Shown piece by piece: positions 1-9,271 of a DNA stretch of 64,000 bases (its first letter is position 1; every line of letters begins with the position of its first letter). Source of the DNA: Thermoleophilia bacterium SCSIO 60948 (lineage in GTDB: Bacteria > Actinomycetota > Thermoleophilia > Solirubrobacterales > 70-9); NCBI GenBank assembly GCA_021496505.1, contig CP053031.1:992001-1056000 (forward strand). The letters are read 5' to 3'. A model generated the notes under the pieces. It searched no databases. It was given only the letters and a program-made list of their open reading frames with translations, and was not told where the DNA came from. A program made the translations under genes and the position numbers.

Positions 1-2
1 CG

Positions 3-191
3 GTTATCTTGCCGCTCGCCGCGGGCCTCACCCTCGCCGCGCTGTCCTCGCCGCTGGTCGGCCACACCTCCCCCAGGGACGGATGTGCCAAGCCTTCGGC
101 CGCCTTCTTTGCCGCTCCCCTGGCCACCGTACACCTGAGGCAGGAGACCACGGAGGGGTTCCCGGCCGGCGCGAACGCGGGCGAGCTGTGA
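3..191 (+). CDS. possible 3' end of a gene entering from the left
   Basis: An open frame runs from the window edge to a TGA at 189-191. Its first residues are hydrophobic (VILPLAAGLTLAALSSPLVG), like the last membrane helix of a protein, followed by a polar tail. It ends 7 bases before the next start, so it could be the upstream member of the same operon. There is no recognisable domain and the tail has no clear family, so this could also be chance. Confidence 0.18.
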   Translation, partial: VILPLAAGLTLAALSSPLVGHTSPRDGCAKPSAAFFAAPLATVHLRQETTEGFPAGANAGEL

Positions 192-198
192 TTTCAGG

Positions 199-663
199 AT
201 GAACTTCAGACGTGGACCAGCGCTAGTCGGTGTGGCGGTCGCTGCCGTGGTCGTCATCGTGATCGTCGTCGCCGGCGGCGGTAACGATGCGAAGACCCCA
301 ACCGCCCCGGCGGAGGGTCCAACCGCACAGGTGCGGGGCCCTGAAGCCGGGTCGTCCGGCAAGGGACCACGCGACGGTGAAGAGAAGCCGGCGGAGTCGG
401 AGCAGCCTCTGATTGAGCTCTCCGACGGCCAGCCGGTGGGCGGAGTGAGGGAGCTCTCCTACTCGCCCGGCGACCAGATCCGATTCGCCGTCGCTTCGGA
501 TGTCGACGACGAGATCCACTTTCACGGCTACGACGTGTCGGTGCCGGTGCGCGCAGGTAAGAAGGCTCAGGTCGAGATCGACAACGCGAGCCTCGAAGGG
601 GTGTTCGAGGTCGAGCTAGAGGACCGCGTGATCCCGATCGCCGAAGTGACCGTCAGCCCATGA
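199..663 (+). CDS. membrane-anchored cupredoxin-like protein
   Basis: A 154-residue protein with one N-terminal membrane helix (about residues 8-27), a low-complexity Pro/Gly/Glu linker to about residue 80, and a C-terminal beta-sandwich of the cupredoxin-like type. The HFHGYD motif near residue 112 resembles the family's metal-site segment, but I see no complete His/Cys/Met copper site. It lies directly upstream of a CtaG-type oxidase assembly protein, so a role in copper handling or protein export-side support for cytochrome oxidase is plausible. That role is inferred from context and not shown by residues. Confidence 0.6.
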   Translation: MNFRRGPALVGVAVAAVVVIVIVVAGGGNDAKTPTAPAEGPTAQVRGPEAGSSGKGPRDGEEKPAESEQPLIELSDGQPVGGVRELSYSPGDQIRFAVASDVDDEIHFHGYDVSVPVRAGKKAQVEIDNASLEGVFEVELEDRVIPIAEVTVSP

Positions 664-799
664 CCCGCTAACCGCGGGGCAGCCGTGCTCTGCGGCCACC
701 GCCGCCGCCCGCGCCTTGCCGTCGGCGCGTGGGTCTTGTCCTCGATGAAGATTCTGGTGGTCTCGATCGGCGGGAGAAGCGGCATCGGTAGCCTCGAGG

Positions 800-1741
800 G
801 TGCACATGGACATGGTTGGTCACGGGTCTTCCTTCGATCTGCTCAAGTTGCTCGGCGAAATCGGGATCCCGCTGGCGCTGGCCGTCGCCTACTGGCTGCG
901 AGTCCGGGTTCTCGCTCGCGAGCACAGGGCGCCGTCCCGCCGCCGCCAGCTGTCCTTCGGCGCGGGCCTGCTCGTCATCGTGGTCGCCAGCGTCGGATTG
1001 GCGGAGATCTCGATGCGGCAGGTCTCGGGCCACATGGTCCAGCACCTCCTGCTGATGGATCTCGCCGCGTTCCTCGTGATCCTGGGAGTGACGCGGCCGG
1101 TCGTGGAGCCGCTCCTCAGCGTGCCGGGGCTGCGCCACGCGCGCAAGATCGTCCGGCCGGTGCCGGCGATGCTGATCTTCATCGCCATCGTGGTGGTCTG
1201 GCACCTTCCGCCGCTCTACAACCTGACCGCGGAGAGCGAGCTGGCGCACGCCGCATCGCGCACGTTCTTCCTCGGGGCCGGGCTCGTGAAGTGGATGGCG
1301 CTCATCGGTCCGGTCTCGGCGGCGGCTTGGTTCGTCGGCGGCTTCTCGCTCCTATACGTGGCCACGGAGCACCTGTTCATCGCCGTGATGGGCAACGTCT
1401 TCATGTGGGCCGGCACGCCGATCTACTCCGTGTACGCCGAGCGAACCGCGGCGGTCGGCATCGATCCCGTGACCGATCAATCGATCGGTGGTGGGATCAT
1501 GGCGGTATGGGGGATGATGCTCACGCTCGCCTTGCTGGCCTGGGTCCTGCTGCGGTGGTCCAAGCACGAGACGGAGCGGCAGGACCTGCTCGACCTGGCT
1601 CGTGACAACGGCGTCGCGATTCCGGCCGACGTAGTCGCGAGGGCGGTACGAAACGGCCAGGCCGGAGCGATGAGGGTCGACATCCTGCGCCGACGCCACG
1701 ACCCTCGCGCCGCTGCTGCGAGTAGTCGCGGTTCGTCCTGA
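800..1741 (+). CDS. ctaG: cytochrome c oxidase assembly protein, caa3 CtaG family
   Basis: A 313-residue polytopic membrane protein with about seven hydrophobic helices. It carries the conserved segments of the caa3_CtaG family: HMVQHLLLM near residue 82, WHLPPLYN near 134, and DQSIGGGIM near 228. Family members help insert copper into cytochrome c oxidase. The His-rich helices would lie in the membrane. The start is GTG at 800, with an alternative in-frame ATG at 806. A TAGCCT box at 789-794 precedes it and there is no good ribosome-binding site. It follows the cupredoxin-like gene by 136 bases and converges on the next gene with 8 bases between stops. Confidence 0.85.
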   Translation: MHMDMVGHGSSFDLLKLLGEIGIPLALAVAYWLRVRVLAREHRAPSRRRQLSFGAGLLVIVVASVGLAEISMRQVSGHMVQHLLLMDLAAFLVILGVTRPVVEPLLSVPGLRHARKIVRPVPAMLIFIAIVVVWHLPPLYNLTAESELAHAASRTFFLGAGLVKWMALIGPVSAAAWFVGGFSLLYVATEHLFIAVMGNVFMWAGTPIYSVYAERTAAVGIDPVTDQSIGGGIMAVWGMMLTLALLAWVLLRWSKHETERQDLLDLARDNGVAIPADVVARAVRNGQAGAMRVDILRRRHDPRAAAASSRGSS

Positions 1742-1749
1742 CCCGGGCC

Positions 1750-3255
1750 TCAGCGCAGTCGTTTCGCCCGGATCGCCCGCGAGAGGAACCGGCCCCTGCT
1801 GTCGGCGGGCGGGCGTAGGCCGAGTAGGCGCATGACCGTCGGTGCGATGTCGACGTTGACCGGCCGTGAGGAGAGACGCTTGCCCCGGACGATGCCGTCG
1901 CGGACGAGCGGCGAACCACCCGCGAGGGCGAGGAAGTTGTCGGCGGTCACGGGGTTGCCGTGATTTCCGGGCAGCGGGTTCCCGGTCGGGTCCGGCAGCG
2001 GGAACGGCAACCCGCCCGCCGACTCGCTGAATGCGACACTCGCGTCGGTCGTCGCGATCAGGTCTCCGCTCCGCGCCCCGCCGGTGTGCCAGCCGGGATG
2101 GACGCGACCGACGGTGTGACGGCGCCCGCCGTCGCTCGGGTTCGGCCGTCGGTAGAGGACTTCGTCGACCCCGTCGACGTCGAGTGCCGCGCTGCGCATC
2201 TTGCGTAGCAGCGCGAAGCGCGACTTCGACCGGCGATCGGCGAGGTAGATCGAGTCGAGGCTGCCGTTCTGGACTGCGAGGAAGTCTTCGGGGTCGATCC
2301 CCTCGGCCTCAAACGCGTCGCCAAGGCTGACTTTCTGCGGCGTCGAGTCCATCGAGTGGTCGGAAACGAGCATCAGGACGGACCGCTTCCAGATCCGCTC
2401 GCCCCGAAGCGTTCCGACCAACCGTTCGATCTGCGCGTCGGCCAGCGTAACCGCCGAGTCGTAAGCGGGCGAGCGTCCCGTCGCGTGGCCCGCCGAGTCG
2501 ATCTGGGGGAGGTTCACGAACGTGAAGTTCGGGCGCCGCGTTCTCACGCCCCTGCGCACGCCCTCGGTGACGGTGCGCACGACCTCGTCCATGACGATTG
2601 AGTCGTCGGCCGCGTAGCCCGTGACTGGGTTGGTCGCCACCTGCTGGCAGTAGGCGTCGTCATCGGCCCCGTCATCGCACGGAGCCCACAGATAGTCGGC
2701 GTCGGTGCGCCGCGACCGGAAGTTCCGTCCGGCGAAGATCCGCCCGAGCTTCGGCTTTCCGAAGATGCCTGCCGAGACGATCCGCTTCGGGTCACCCTGA
2801 CGGTGGATCGCCTCGAACGTGAACTCGGCCTGCGGGCAATTGCGGTTCTCGCCGCTCGTCTCGCTGGGTATCGCGGTGAGGTCGATCTGACCGGTCGGCC
2901 TGCAGCTGTCCGCGTTCGCCAACGGGGCGTAGATCGCGAACGCGTTCGCGGCGATCCCCGACCGGCCCGGATAGGCGCCGCTCATCATCGCCGTGTGGTT
3001 CGGGTTCGTCTCCGCCGGGATCACCGAGCTCGAACGCGGAAAGTAGGCTGCCCCTCCTGATTGGCCGTCGATCAGCGAGCTGATGAACGGCGCACGCTCG
3101 GCGGTGACGGCGTCGCCGTCAAGACCGTCGAGGACGACAACGTAGACGAACGGGCGCTTCGGCTTGGCCGCGCCGGCTGCGGGAGCGAGGGCGAGGCCGG
3201 CCGCGAGTAGGCAGAGGGCGGTGGCGGCGACCCGAAGCGGGCGGAAGAGGCTCAT
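1750..3255 (-). CDS. secreted type I phosphodiesterase / alkaline phosphatase-family protein
   Basis: A 501-residue protein with a signal peptide (MSLFRPLRVAATALCLLAAG, cleavage near AGAAK). The alkaline-phosphatase-fold metal and nucleophile motifs appear in order: VVVLDGLDGD with the first metal Asp, NPNHTAMMSG with the nucleophile Thr, DSAGHATG, and SDHSMDSTP with the Asp-His pair. This matches the nucleotide pyrophosphatase/phosphodiesterase family acting on exported phosphodiesters or phosphonates; the substrate is unknown. The ATG at 3255 is preferred over upstream in-frame starts because the signal peptide follows at once and a TACGAT box lies exactly 6 bases upstream, which suggests a leaderless transcript. 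Confidence 0.85.
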   Translation of the reverse strand: MSLFRPLRVAATALCLLAAGLALAPAAGAAKPKRPFVYVVVLDGLDGDAVTAERAPFISSLIDGQSGGAAYFPRSSSVIPAETNPNHTAMMSGAYPGRSGIAANAFAIYAPLANADSCRPTGQIDLTAIPSETSGENRNCPQAEFTFEAIHRQGDPKRIVSAGIFGKPKLGRIFAGRNFRSRRTDADYLWAPCDDGADDDAYCQQVATNPVTGYAADDSIVMDEVVRTVTEGVRRGVRTRRPNFTFVNLPQIDSAGHATGRSPAYDSAVTLADAQIERLVGTLRGERIWKRSVLMLVSDHSMDSTPQKVSLGDAFEAEGIDPEDFLAVQNGSLDSIYLADRRSKSRFALLRKMRSAALDVDGVDEVLYRRPNPSDGGRRHTVGRVHPGWHTGGARSGDLIATTDASVAFSESAGGLPFPLPDPTGNPLPGNHGNPVTADNFLALAGGSPLVRDGIVRGKRLSSRPVNVDIAPTVMRLLGLRPPADSRGRFLSRAIRAKRLR

Positions 3256-3261
3256 CGGTCG

Positions 3262-3267
3262 ATCGTA
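3262..3267 (-). promoter_or_regulatory. leaderless -10 box of the phosphodiesterase gene
   Basis: Read on the minus strand, TACGAT is followed by 6 bases and the ATG at 3255. There is no Shine-Dalgarno sequence. The spacing fits a transcript starting at or next to the start codon. Confidence 0.5.
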
Positions 3268-3447
3268 GGTGGCCGCCTCCGCCGGGGCGTCACTGGATGG
3301 TGAACGCCTTTCGCAGACGAAACCGGCGCGGCTCGATTCCGGTCCCGATCTTAGATCGTCCGTCGTGATCGTCGTCGTCAGCACCGTCCGCCGGCGTCGC
3401 GAGCGCAACGCCGAGGAAGCGACGGGCGACACGCCGTGTGACGATCT

Positions 3448-4632
3448 CTAGACGGATTCGGCGAGTAGCTGGTCGAGGCGCCCGGACAGCCGCTCGGCGA
3501 GCAGGTCGCGGATCGGCCCCTCCTTGGCACGCCCGACGAGCTCGGCGAGGAACCCCTCGATGACCAGCCGGCGCGAGTCGGAGTCTCCGAGCCCGCGTGA
3601 CTTGAGGTAGAAGAGCTGGTCCGGGTCGACCTGCGCGATCGCCGCCGCGTGCGTGCAGGCGACGTCGTCGGCGAGGATCTCGAGGCCCGGGATCGCGTCC
3701 GCGTGGGCTCGCTCGGAGAGGATGAGGTTGCGGCTCTCCTGGAACGCGTCGGTGCGCTGGGCGCCCGGGTCGACCTCGATCATTCCGCGCCAGACCGAGC
3801 TGGCACTGCCGGTCAGGACACCGCGGAAGGCGAGGTCGGAGACCGTGTCCTCGGCCGCGTGCTCCTGGGTCGTGTCGTAGTCGAGGTGCTGGGCGCCGCG
3901 GCCGGCCATCGCGCCGGTGACCTTCGCGCTGGCGCCGCGACCGACGAGCCGCGTCTCCATCCGCACCTTGCCGCGCTCGGAGCCGAAGCCGAGGGCGACC
4001 CACTCGAGCGTGGCGTCGCGATCGACGGAGGCACGCTGGCTCGCGAAGACCCAGGTGTCCTCGGAGAGGTCCTGCTGGCAGACGTAGCGAAGCGTCGCTC
4101 CGGGTTCCACGAACAGCTCGACGACACCGTTGAACAGCCCTCGGCCCTCGGAGGAGTAGCGCTCCCAGACCTCGGCCTCGGCGCCCTCCTCGACGATGAC
4201 GACGGTCCGCCAATTGACGGCCGAGCCATCGCTCGGGTGAGCAACTTCGACCTGGACCGGCTCAGAGAGCTGCTTGCCGCGCGGAACGTAGACGAACAGC
4301 CCGTCGCCGAGGCCCGCCTCGTTGAGCGCGACGAACGGGTCGTCGACCTCGACGAGCGAACCGAGCCGCTCGCGCAGCAGGTCACCGTGGGACTCGAGCG
4401 CCTCCGCGAACGAGGAGACGACTATGCCCTCCTCGGCGACACGGTCGAGACCTTCGACGCTCGCCCGCTCGGGCGAGTAGGAGGCCGGCTCGAAGCCCTC
4501 GAGGTCGGTGAACTCCCAGCCCCGCGTCTTGCGGGTCGGCAGTTCGAGCTCGGAGGCGAGGGTCGTGCCGGAGCGCCGCCGCTCGGCGACCCACTCCGGC
4601 TCGGCCGTCAGCGTCTCGGCGCCGCTAGCCAA
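3448..4632 (-). CDS. sufD: Fe-S cluster assembly protein SufD
   Basis: A 394-residue beta-helix protein of the SufB/SufD family, partner of SufB and SufC in the SufBC2D scaffold that builds Fe-S clusters in the cytosol. The C-terminal core contains the typical segments [20 protein letters not shown] and [20 protein letters not shown]. The start is TTG at 4632: it overlaps the sufB stop by 8 bases and is preceded on the minus strand by GGAGGG with 5 bases spacing. No ATG or GTG fits as well. It is the last gene of the Rieske-sufB-sufD unit, and 192 bases then separate it from the next gene. Confidence 0.93.
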   Translation of the reverse strand: MASGAETLTAEPEWVAERRRSGTTLASELELPTRKTRGWEFTDLEGFEPASYSPERASVEGLDRVAEEGIVVSSFAEALESHGDLLRERLGSLVEVDDPFVALNEAGLGDGLFVYVPRGKQLSEPVQVEVAHPSDGSAVNWRTVVIVEEGAEAEVWERYSSEGRGLFNGVVELFVEPGATLRYVCQQDLSEDTWVFASQRASVDRDATLEWVALGFGSERGKVRMETRLVGRGASAKVTGAMAGRGAQHLDYDTTQEHAAEDTVSDLAFRGVLTGSASSVWRGMIEVDPGAQRTDAFQESRNLILSERAHADAIPGLEILADDVACTHAAAIAQVDPDQLFYLKSRGLGDSDSRRLVIEGFLAELVGRAKEGPIRDLLAERLSGRLDQLLAESV

Positions 4633-6109
4633 TCGAACCCTCCATCTGGAGCTCGATGAGGCGGTTCATCTCGACCGCGTACTCCATCGGGAGCTCCTTG
4701 GTGATCGGCTCGATGAACCCGTTGACGATCATCTTCGACGCCTCTTCCTCGTCGAGCCCGCGGCTCTGGAGGTAGAAGAGCTGATCCTCGCCGACCTTCG
4801 AGACCGAGGCCTCGTGGCCGATGTTGGCGTCGTTCTCGTCGATCCGGATCGTCGGATAGGTGTCCGAGCGCGAGTGCTCGTCGAGCAGCAGCGCGTCGCA
4901 GACGACCTTCGACTTCGACTGCTCGGCCCCCTTGGCGACCTCGAGCAGACCGCGGTAGGTCGCCCTGCCGCCGTCCTTGGAGATCGACTTGGAGAAGATC
5001 GACGACGTCGTCCGCGGAGCGGCGTGGATGATCTTGCCTCCGGCGTCCTGGTGCTGGCCCTCACCGGCGAAGGCGATCGACAGGATCTCGCCGTGCGCCT
5101 CTTCGCCGAGCAGGTAGATCGCGGGGTACTTCATAGTGATCTTCGAGCCGAGGTTGCAGTCGACCCACTCGACGGTGGCGCGGTCCTGGGCGACGGCGCG
5201 CTTCGTGACGAGGTTGTAGACGTTCTGCGACCAGTTCTGAACGGTCGTGTAGCGAACGCGAGCGCCGGGCTTGGCGATGATCTCGACGACCGCCGAGTGC
5301 AGCGAGTCGGTCGAGTACACCGGGGCCGTGCAGCCCTCGATGTAGTGCACGTCCGAGCCCTCCTCGGCGATGATCAGCGTGCGCTCGAACTGGCCCATGT
5401 TCTCCGTGTTGATCCGGAAGTAGGCCTGGAGGGGCATCTCGACCTTGACGCCGGCCGGCACGTAGACGAACGAGCCGCCCGACCAGACCGCGGAGTTGAG
5501 CGCCGCGAGCTTGTTGTCGTTCGGCGGGATCACCGTGGCGAAGTACTCGCGGATCAGGTCCTCGTGCTCGCGCAGCGCGGTGTCCATGTCGGTGAAGATC
5601 ACGCCCTGGGCCTCGAGCTTCTCGTTCACCTGGTGGTAGACGACCTCGGACTCGTACTGAGCGCCGACGCCGGCTAGGAACTTGCGCTCGGCCTCGGGGA
5701 TGCCGAGCCGATCGAAAGTCTTCTTGATGTCCTCGGGGACCTCGGACCAGTCGCGGCTGTTGCGATCGGATGCGCGGACGAAGTAGTGGATGTCGTCCCA
5801 GTCGATCTGGTCGAGATCGGCGCCCCAGTCAGGAGTCGGGCGGCTGAGGAAGTTCTCGTAGGCCTTGAGCCGGAACTCGCGCATCCACTCGGGCTCGTCC
5901 TTGTACTCGGAGATCGATTCGACGACCTGCTTGCTCAGCCCCTTCGGAGCCTTGTAGGAGTAGCCGGTCTCGGGGTCGGAGAAGCCGAAGCGCTCGGCGT
6001 AATCGCCGCCGATCTCCTTCAGCGCCGACTCGGCCTCGGTGAGCTGCTTACCCGACGGCCCCACCGTCGTCGGGGTCTCGGTGGGAATCTCTGTCTCGGG
6101 CGTGGCCAT
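4625..6109 (-). CDS. sufB: Fe-S cluster assembly scaffold SufB
   Basis: A 494-residue protein of usual SufB length and strongly conserved. It is the scaffold subunit that receives persulfide sulfur and forms Fe-S clusters with SufC and SufD. Family segments include [31 protein letters not shown] and the C-terminal [13 protein letters not shown]. The ATG at 6109 starts [11 protein letters not shown] and lies 8 bases after the stop of the Rieske gene. Longer in-frame starts reach into that gene and would add an unrelated Pro/Arg-rich leader, so they were rejected. It overlaps sufD by 8 bases, which suggests translational coupling. Confidence 0.95.
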   Translation of the reverse strand: MATPETEIPTETPTTVGPSGKQLTEAESALKEIGGDYAERFGFSDPETGYSYKAPKGLSKQVVESISEYKDEPEWMREFRLKAYENFLSRPTPDWGADLDQIDWDDIHYFVRASDRNSRDWSEVPEDIKKTFDRLGIPEAERKFLAGVGAQYESEVVYHQVNEKLEAQGVIFTDMDTALREHEDLIREYFATVIPPNDNKLAALNSAVWSGGSFVYVPAGVKVEMPLQAYFRINTENMGQFERTLIIAEEGSDVHYIEGCTAPVYSTDSLHSAVVEIIAKPGARVRYTTVQNWSQNVYNLVTKRAVAQDRATVEWVDCNLGSKITMKYPAIYLLGEEAHGEILSIAFAGEGQHQDAGGKIIHAAPRTTSSIFSKSISKDGGRATYRGLLEVAKGAEQSKSKVVCDALLLDEHSRSDTYPTIRIDENDANIGHEASVSKVGEDQLFYLQSRGLDEEEASKMIVNGFIEPITKELPMEYAVEMNRLIELQMEGSIG

Positions 6110-6117
6110 GTGGCTAC

Positions 6118-6435
6118 TCAAACCTCCAGCTTGACTTGGCCGTCCTCGACGCGGACGGGGAACGTGTCTACGGGCCGGAATGCCGGCAAGGACTTCGGGC
6201 GGCCCGTCCGCAGGTCGAACGACGAGCCGTGGCGCGGACACTCAACGGTACAGAGCGCCGCATCGAACTCCCCCTCGGCGAGCGGGCCGTCGTCGTGCGA
6301 GCAACGGTCCTCGATCGCCATCAACTCTCCGCCCTCGCAGCGGAAGACCCCGACCTTGCGTCCACCGGCGTCCACGATCCGCATCTCGCCGGGGGCGAGG
6401 TCGGAGTCGTTGCATACGTCGATCGTCTCGGGCAT
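6118..6435 (-). CDS. Rieske [2Fe-2S] ferredoxin
   Basis: A 105-residue single-domain Rieske protein. The two cluster motifs are visible: CSHDDGPL (Cys-x-His) near residue 45 and CPRHGSSFD (Cys-x2-His) near residue 66. It belongs to the small ferredoxin group related to non-haem oxygenase ferredoxins. As first gene of the unit with sufB and sufD it may act as an electron donor or an early client in cluster assembly. That role is inferred from position only. Similar small Rieske genes occur in suf clusters of other bacteria. Confidence 0.88.
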   Translation of the reverse strand: MPETIDVCNDSDLAPGEMRIVDAGGRKVGVFRCEGGELMAIEDRCSHDDGPLAEGEFDAALCTVECPRHGSSFDLRTGRPKSLPAFRPVDTFPVRVEDGQVKLEV

Positions 6436-6791
6436 GTGCCTGCGCCAGGGTCCTTCGGTCGGGTCCGGTCGGGGAGTTCGTAGGTATTCCTACTTTCCGA
6501 CTCGGATTTTAACGGGCGCAGGCGGCGTTCATTCGGCGTCTACCGATTCCCGAGCTCTAATCGACTGCAAGGCATCGGTCGGCTCTCTGTGACTTCACGC
6601 ACGTTCTGTGAGCAAAGCGTGAGCATCCACTAACGTCCCGCCGCAGATCCGCGCCAACCCAGCGCGCCGCCGAAACCCGCGATCTCCCCGGATGGGATGA
6701 CAAAGGGGCCCCGGCGGACAGGAAAAGGACTTCCCCGCCGCGCGGATCTTCGGGCTCACGAATCCCCCACACGACCCAGGAGGTCCCCGGG
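6436..6791. other. divergent intergenic region between the Rieske-suf unit and the Rpf-like gene
   Basis: 356 bases with no credible gene. It must hold divergent promoters for both sides. An inverted repeat at 6480-6493 is listed separately. An AT-richer patch lies at about 6505-6515. The right end carries the AGGAGG ribosome-binding site of the Rpf-like gene at 6779-6784. Confidence 0.6.
6480..6493. promoter_or_regulatory. inverted repeat GTAGG-TATT-CCTAC, candidate operator
   Basis: A perfect 5-bp dyad with a 4-base spacer, 45-58 bases upstream of the Rieske-sufB-sufD unit, where a promoter and regulator site are expected. The Rrf2 regulator encoded at 11351-11827 is the natural candidate to bind it. 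The dyad is short, and I found no second copy upstream of sufC. Confidence 0.3.
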
Positions 6792-7460
6792 ATGCGCAAG
6801 AGCATCGCCGTGGCCGCCATGGGTGCGGCGCTGATCGTCAGCCCCACCGCGGCCACCGCAGACCAGAACAAGCAGAACGCGAACGCCGGCAAGTCCGCTC
6901 GCCACGACCACGCGGTCGAGAAGCTCGTCAAGACCGAGCCGATCTCGAAGCCCGACATCTACTCGGGCCTCGACGACACGAAGCTCGACCCGGTCCCCGT
7001 CGAGCGCTACCTCGACGTGCGCGAGAAGTTCACGAAGCGCTTCGGCAAGAACGAGGCCGGTCGCGACATCGTCCGTGACGGCTACAAGGCCGACGGCAAG
7101 GTCGTCGCCGCGCCGGTCGATGAGCTCGCCGAGTCGACCGACCGGATGCAGACCGCGCTCAACCCGCCCGAGCCCGAGCCCGAGCCCGTCGCGACCGATT
7201 CCGGCGCCACGGCCACGGCTTCGACTGAGGCCATCGACACCTCCGGTGCTCCCACCGAGGTAATCGAGTGCGAGTCGGGCGGCGACTACAGCGCCAACAC
7301 CGGCAACGGCTATTACGGCGGCTACCAGTTCGATCAGAGCACCTGGGACGCCTACGCCCCCGAGGGCTATGCCGGCACCCTGCCGTCCGAGGCTCCGCCC
7401 GAGGTCCAGGATGCGGCCGCGGCTGCGGTGCCCTACGACGCCTGGCCTAACTGCCCGTAG
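6792..7460 (+). CDS. secreted transglycosylase-like (Rpf-type) protein
   Basis: A 222-residue exported protein with a signal peptide at residues 1-23 (cleavage near AATA-DQ), a charged linker, a Pro-Glu repeat (PEPEPEPEPV-like, near residue 125), and a C-terminal transglycosylase-like domain from about residue 155. The motif ECESGGDYSANTGNGYYGGY contains the catalytic Glu and the family's first Cys; the partner Cys is in the terminal DAWPNCP. Such domains cleave peptidoglycan glycan strands, as in resuscitation-promoting factors. The start ATG follows an AGGAGG by 7 bases. A strong terminator lies downstream. Confidence 0.85.
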   Translation: MRKSIAVAAMGAALIVSPTAATADQNKQNANAGKSARHDHAVEKLVKTEPISKPDIYSGLDDTKLDPVPVERYLDVREKFTKRFGKNEAGRDIVRDGYKADGKVVAAPVDELAESTDRMQTALNPPEPEPEPVATDSGATATASTEAIDTSGAPTEVIECESGGDYSANTGNGYYGGYQFDQSTWDAYAPEGYAGTLPSEAPPEVQDAAAAAVPYDAWPNCP

Positions 7461-7498
7461 CTCTGGCTTTCGGACATACGGCCGATCAGGTCCGTATC

Positions 7499-7540
7499 GA
7501 GACCCCGCTCGCGAAGGACGCGAGTGGGGTCTCTTGCTTT
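7499..7540 (+). terminator. intrinsic terminator after the Rpf-like gene
   Basis: A 15-bp stem (7499-7513 pairing with 7519-7533, one G-U pair) with a 5-base AAGGA loop, followed by TTGCTTT at 7534-7540. It lies 39 bases after the stop at 7460. This is the clearest rho-independent terminator in the window. Confidence 0.85.
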
Positions 7541-7643
7541 CACGACCCGGACCCGTAGAACACGACGCCCCGACGCGGCACCGGGAGTCCTGCGGATCGG
7601 CAGGTGGGTCGGGCGCTCAGCCCAGGGCCCGTCGGCGCGGGGT

Positions 7644-8363
7644 CTATTCGCTCTGCTCTGCGACCGCCGCCTCGACCGCCTCCGTCGAGGTGTCCTCGAC
7701 GACCTGCGGATCACCGTCGGCACCCTGCTGGACCGTGACCGAGGGCGTGCCGGTCAGGCCCAGTTCCTGCGCCTGCTGGACGTTCGCGATCAGGTCCTTG
7801 TCGGGCACCGCCTCGCGAGCGTCGTTCCAGGCATCGATGTCTTCGATCCCCGCATCCTCGGCGATCCCGGTCAGGAAGTCTTCGGTGACGTAGCCGGAGT
7901 TCTCCGGTCCCTGCCGGGCGTAGAACTCCTCGACGAACTGCCACAGCCGTCCCTGCTCACCGGCGGCGATCGCCGCCTTGCCCGCGTCTACGGACTCGGG
8001 ACCGATGATCACGTAGTTGCGGAACTCGAGCGAGGCCTCGCCGTCGGCGACCGGGCCGGTGATCAACTCCGGGATCGTCGTGCGTGAGTAGGCGGCGCAG
8101 GCGGGGCACTGGAGGTCGCCCCACTCGACGATCCGCACCGGCGCATCGGGGTCTCCGATGACGGGTCCGTCCTGCGGCAGCTCCTCGAGCAGCGTCGCGA
8201 AGTCCTCGTCGCTGTCGGATGGCGTGTCGTCGCTGCCGGACTGGCTCGTGACGATCAGGACCGCGACGACGATCGCCGCGAGCAGGATCGCGCCGCCGCC
8301 GAGTGCGAAGGCGCGCTTGCGGCGGTCGGGGTCGGGCGTGGGGGAGGGGGCGTCGTCACTCAT
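7644..8363 (-). CDS. membrane-anchored DsbA-family thiol oxidoreductase
   Basis: A 239-residue protein with a cytoplasmic basic tail, one membrane helix (residues 20-40), an acidic linker and an extracytoplasmic thioredoxin-fold DsbA domain. The redox pair is C86-x-x-C89 in DLQCPACAAYS. A cis-Pro segment appears in GLTGTPSVTV near residue 211. It would oxidise cysteines of exported proteins. The VKOR-family gene just upstream (26 bases) is its expected reoxidising partner. A TAGGCT box 9 bases upstream of the ATG suggests it also has its own promoter. Confidence 0.88.
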   Translation of the reverse strand: MSDDAPSPTPDPDRRKRAFALGGGAILLAAIVVAVLIVTSQSGSDDTPSDSDEDFATLLEELPQDGPVIGDPDAPVRIVEWGDLQCPACAAYSRTTIPELITGPVADGEASLEFRNYVIIGPESVDAGKAAIAAGEQGRLWQFVEEFYARQGPENSGYVTEDFLTGIAEDAGIEDIDAWNDAREAVPDKDLIANVQQAQELGLTGTPSVTVQQGADGDPQVVEDTSTEAVEAAVAEQSE

Positions 8364-8388
8364 TGGCAGCGCAGCCTATGAGCCGCCC

Positions 8389-8808
8389 CTAAGCCCCGCC
8401 GAAGCGAAATGCGCGCAGTCCCGTCCAGACCGTCAGCAGGGTCATGACGACCGCACTCGCGATGCACCACTGGCAGATCGCCTCGATCTCGAACAGCTCG
8501 AGGTAGGTGAGATAGACCGAGAAGCCGAACCCGATCAGTGCGGCGGCGAAGCCGCCGAAGCGCCCCAGGTCGCCCGGAAGCGCGGCACAGCCGGCGATCA
8601 GCAGGTAGCCGGCGATGCCGATGACCGCGACGTTGACACCGGCGAGCTCGGAGTAGGGACTCGCGGCCACGGTCTCGCAGCCCTTCGAGCCGGCGACGCA
8701 GGCGGGTGCGCCACCGCCGGCCTCCGCGATCGTGATGTACGTGCTGATCGCGACCCCGACCAGCGCCAGGACCGCGATCAGGATTCGCGCGCGGCGCTCG
8801 CCCGCCAC
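8389..8808 (-). CDS. vitamin K epoxide reductase (VKOR) family protein
   Basis: A 139-residue protein with four hydrophobic helices. The VKOR cysteines are C37 and C44 in the extracytoplasmic loop (ACVAGSKGCETV) and the redox-active C112-x-x-C115 (ICQWC). Bacterial VKOR proteins reoxidise DsbA-like proteins using quinone, replacing DsbB. The start is GTG at 8808, 15 bases after the sufU stop, so it is the fourth gene of the sufC-S-U unit. The adjacent DsbA-family gene is the expected partner. Confidence 0.88.
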   Translation of the reverse strand: MAGERRARILIAVLALVGVAISTYITIAEAGGGAPACVAGSKGCETVAASPYSELAGVNVAVIGIAGYLLIAGCAALPGDLGRFGGFAAALIGFGFSVYLTYLELFEIEAICQWCIASAVVMTLLTVWTGLRAFRFGGA

Positions 8809-8823
8809 CGTCCCGCCTCGTCC

Positions 8824-9249
8824 CTAGATCTCGGCGGCTTCGGTCGGGTTCCCGATCTTGCCCTCGTCCTCCCAGTCGGCGACGTCGCCGAGCGCGGCGG
8901 ACTTGACGATCTTGAGGCCGAGCAGCGCGCACTTGAGTCGCGTCGCCGAGATGTCGATCCCGAGCAGGTCGAGGACGGTCTCCTTCGGCAGCTTGAGCAG
9001 CTCCTCGCGGGAGAGGCCCTCGAGCTCGTCCGTCAGCATCGAGGTAGCGGCCGTCGAGATCGCGCAGCCCTGGCCCTCGAAGCCGACGCCGCTCACGCGC
9101 CCGGACTCGTCGAGCGTGATGTAGACGTGCTGCTCGTCACCGCAGAACGGGTTCGTGTCCTCGAAGTCGAGGTCGAAGCTCTCCGGCCGCCCGAAGTTGT
9201 GGGGGCGCTTGTAGTGCTCGAGGATCTGCTCTCGGTAGAGGTCGTCCAT
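8824..9249 (-). CDS. sufU: SufU-type Fe-S assembly / sulfur-transfer protein
   Basis: A 141-residue protein of the IscU/SufU fold with the three invariant cysteines C36 (NPFCGDE), C62 (GCAIST) and C107 (RLKCALLG). SufU accepts persulfide sulfur from SufS through a zinc site. The Lys before the third Cys is SufU-like, and the LPPVK motif of IscU is absent. However, only 44 residues separate the second and third Cys, so the insertion that characterises Firmicute SufU is missing. It lies 22 bases downstream of sufS. Confidence 0.9.
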   Translation of the reverse strand: MDDLYREQILEHYKRPHNFGRPESFDLDFEDTNPFCGDEQHVYITLDESGRVSGVGFEGQGCAISTAATSMLTDELEGLSREELLKLPKETVLDLLGIDISATRLKCALLGLKIVKSAALGDVADWEDEGKIGNPTEAAEI

Positions 9250-9271
9250 CGTGTCGAACGCTAGCCGTCGC

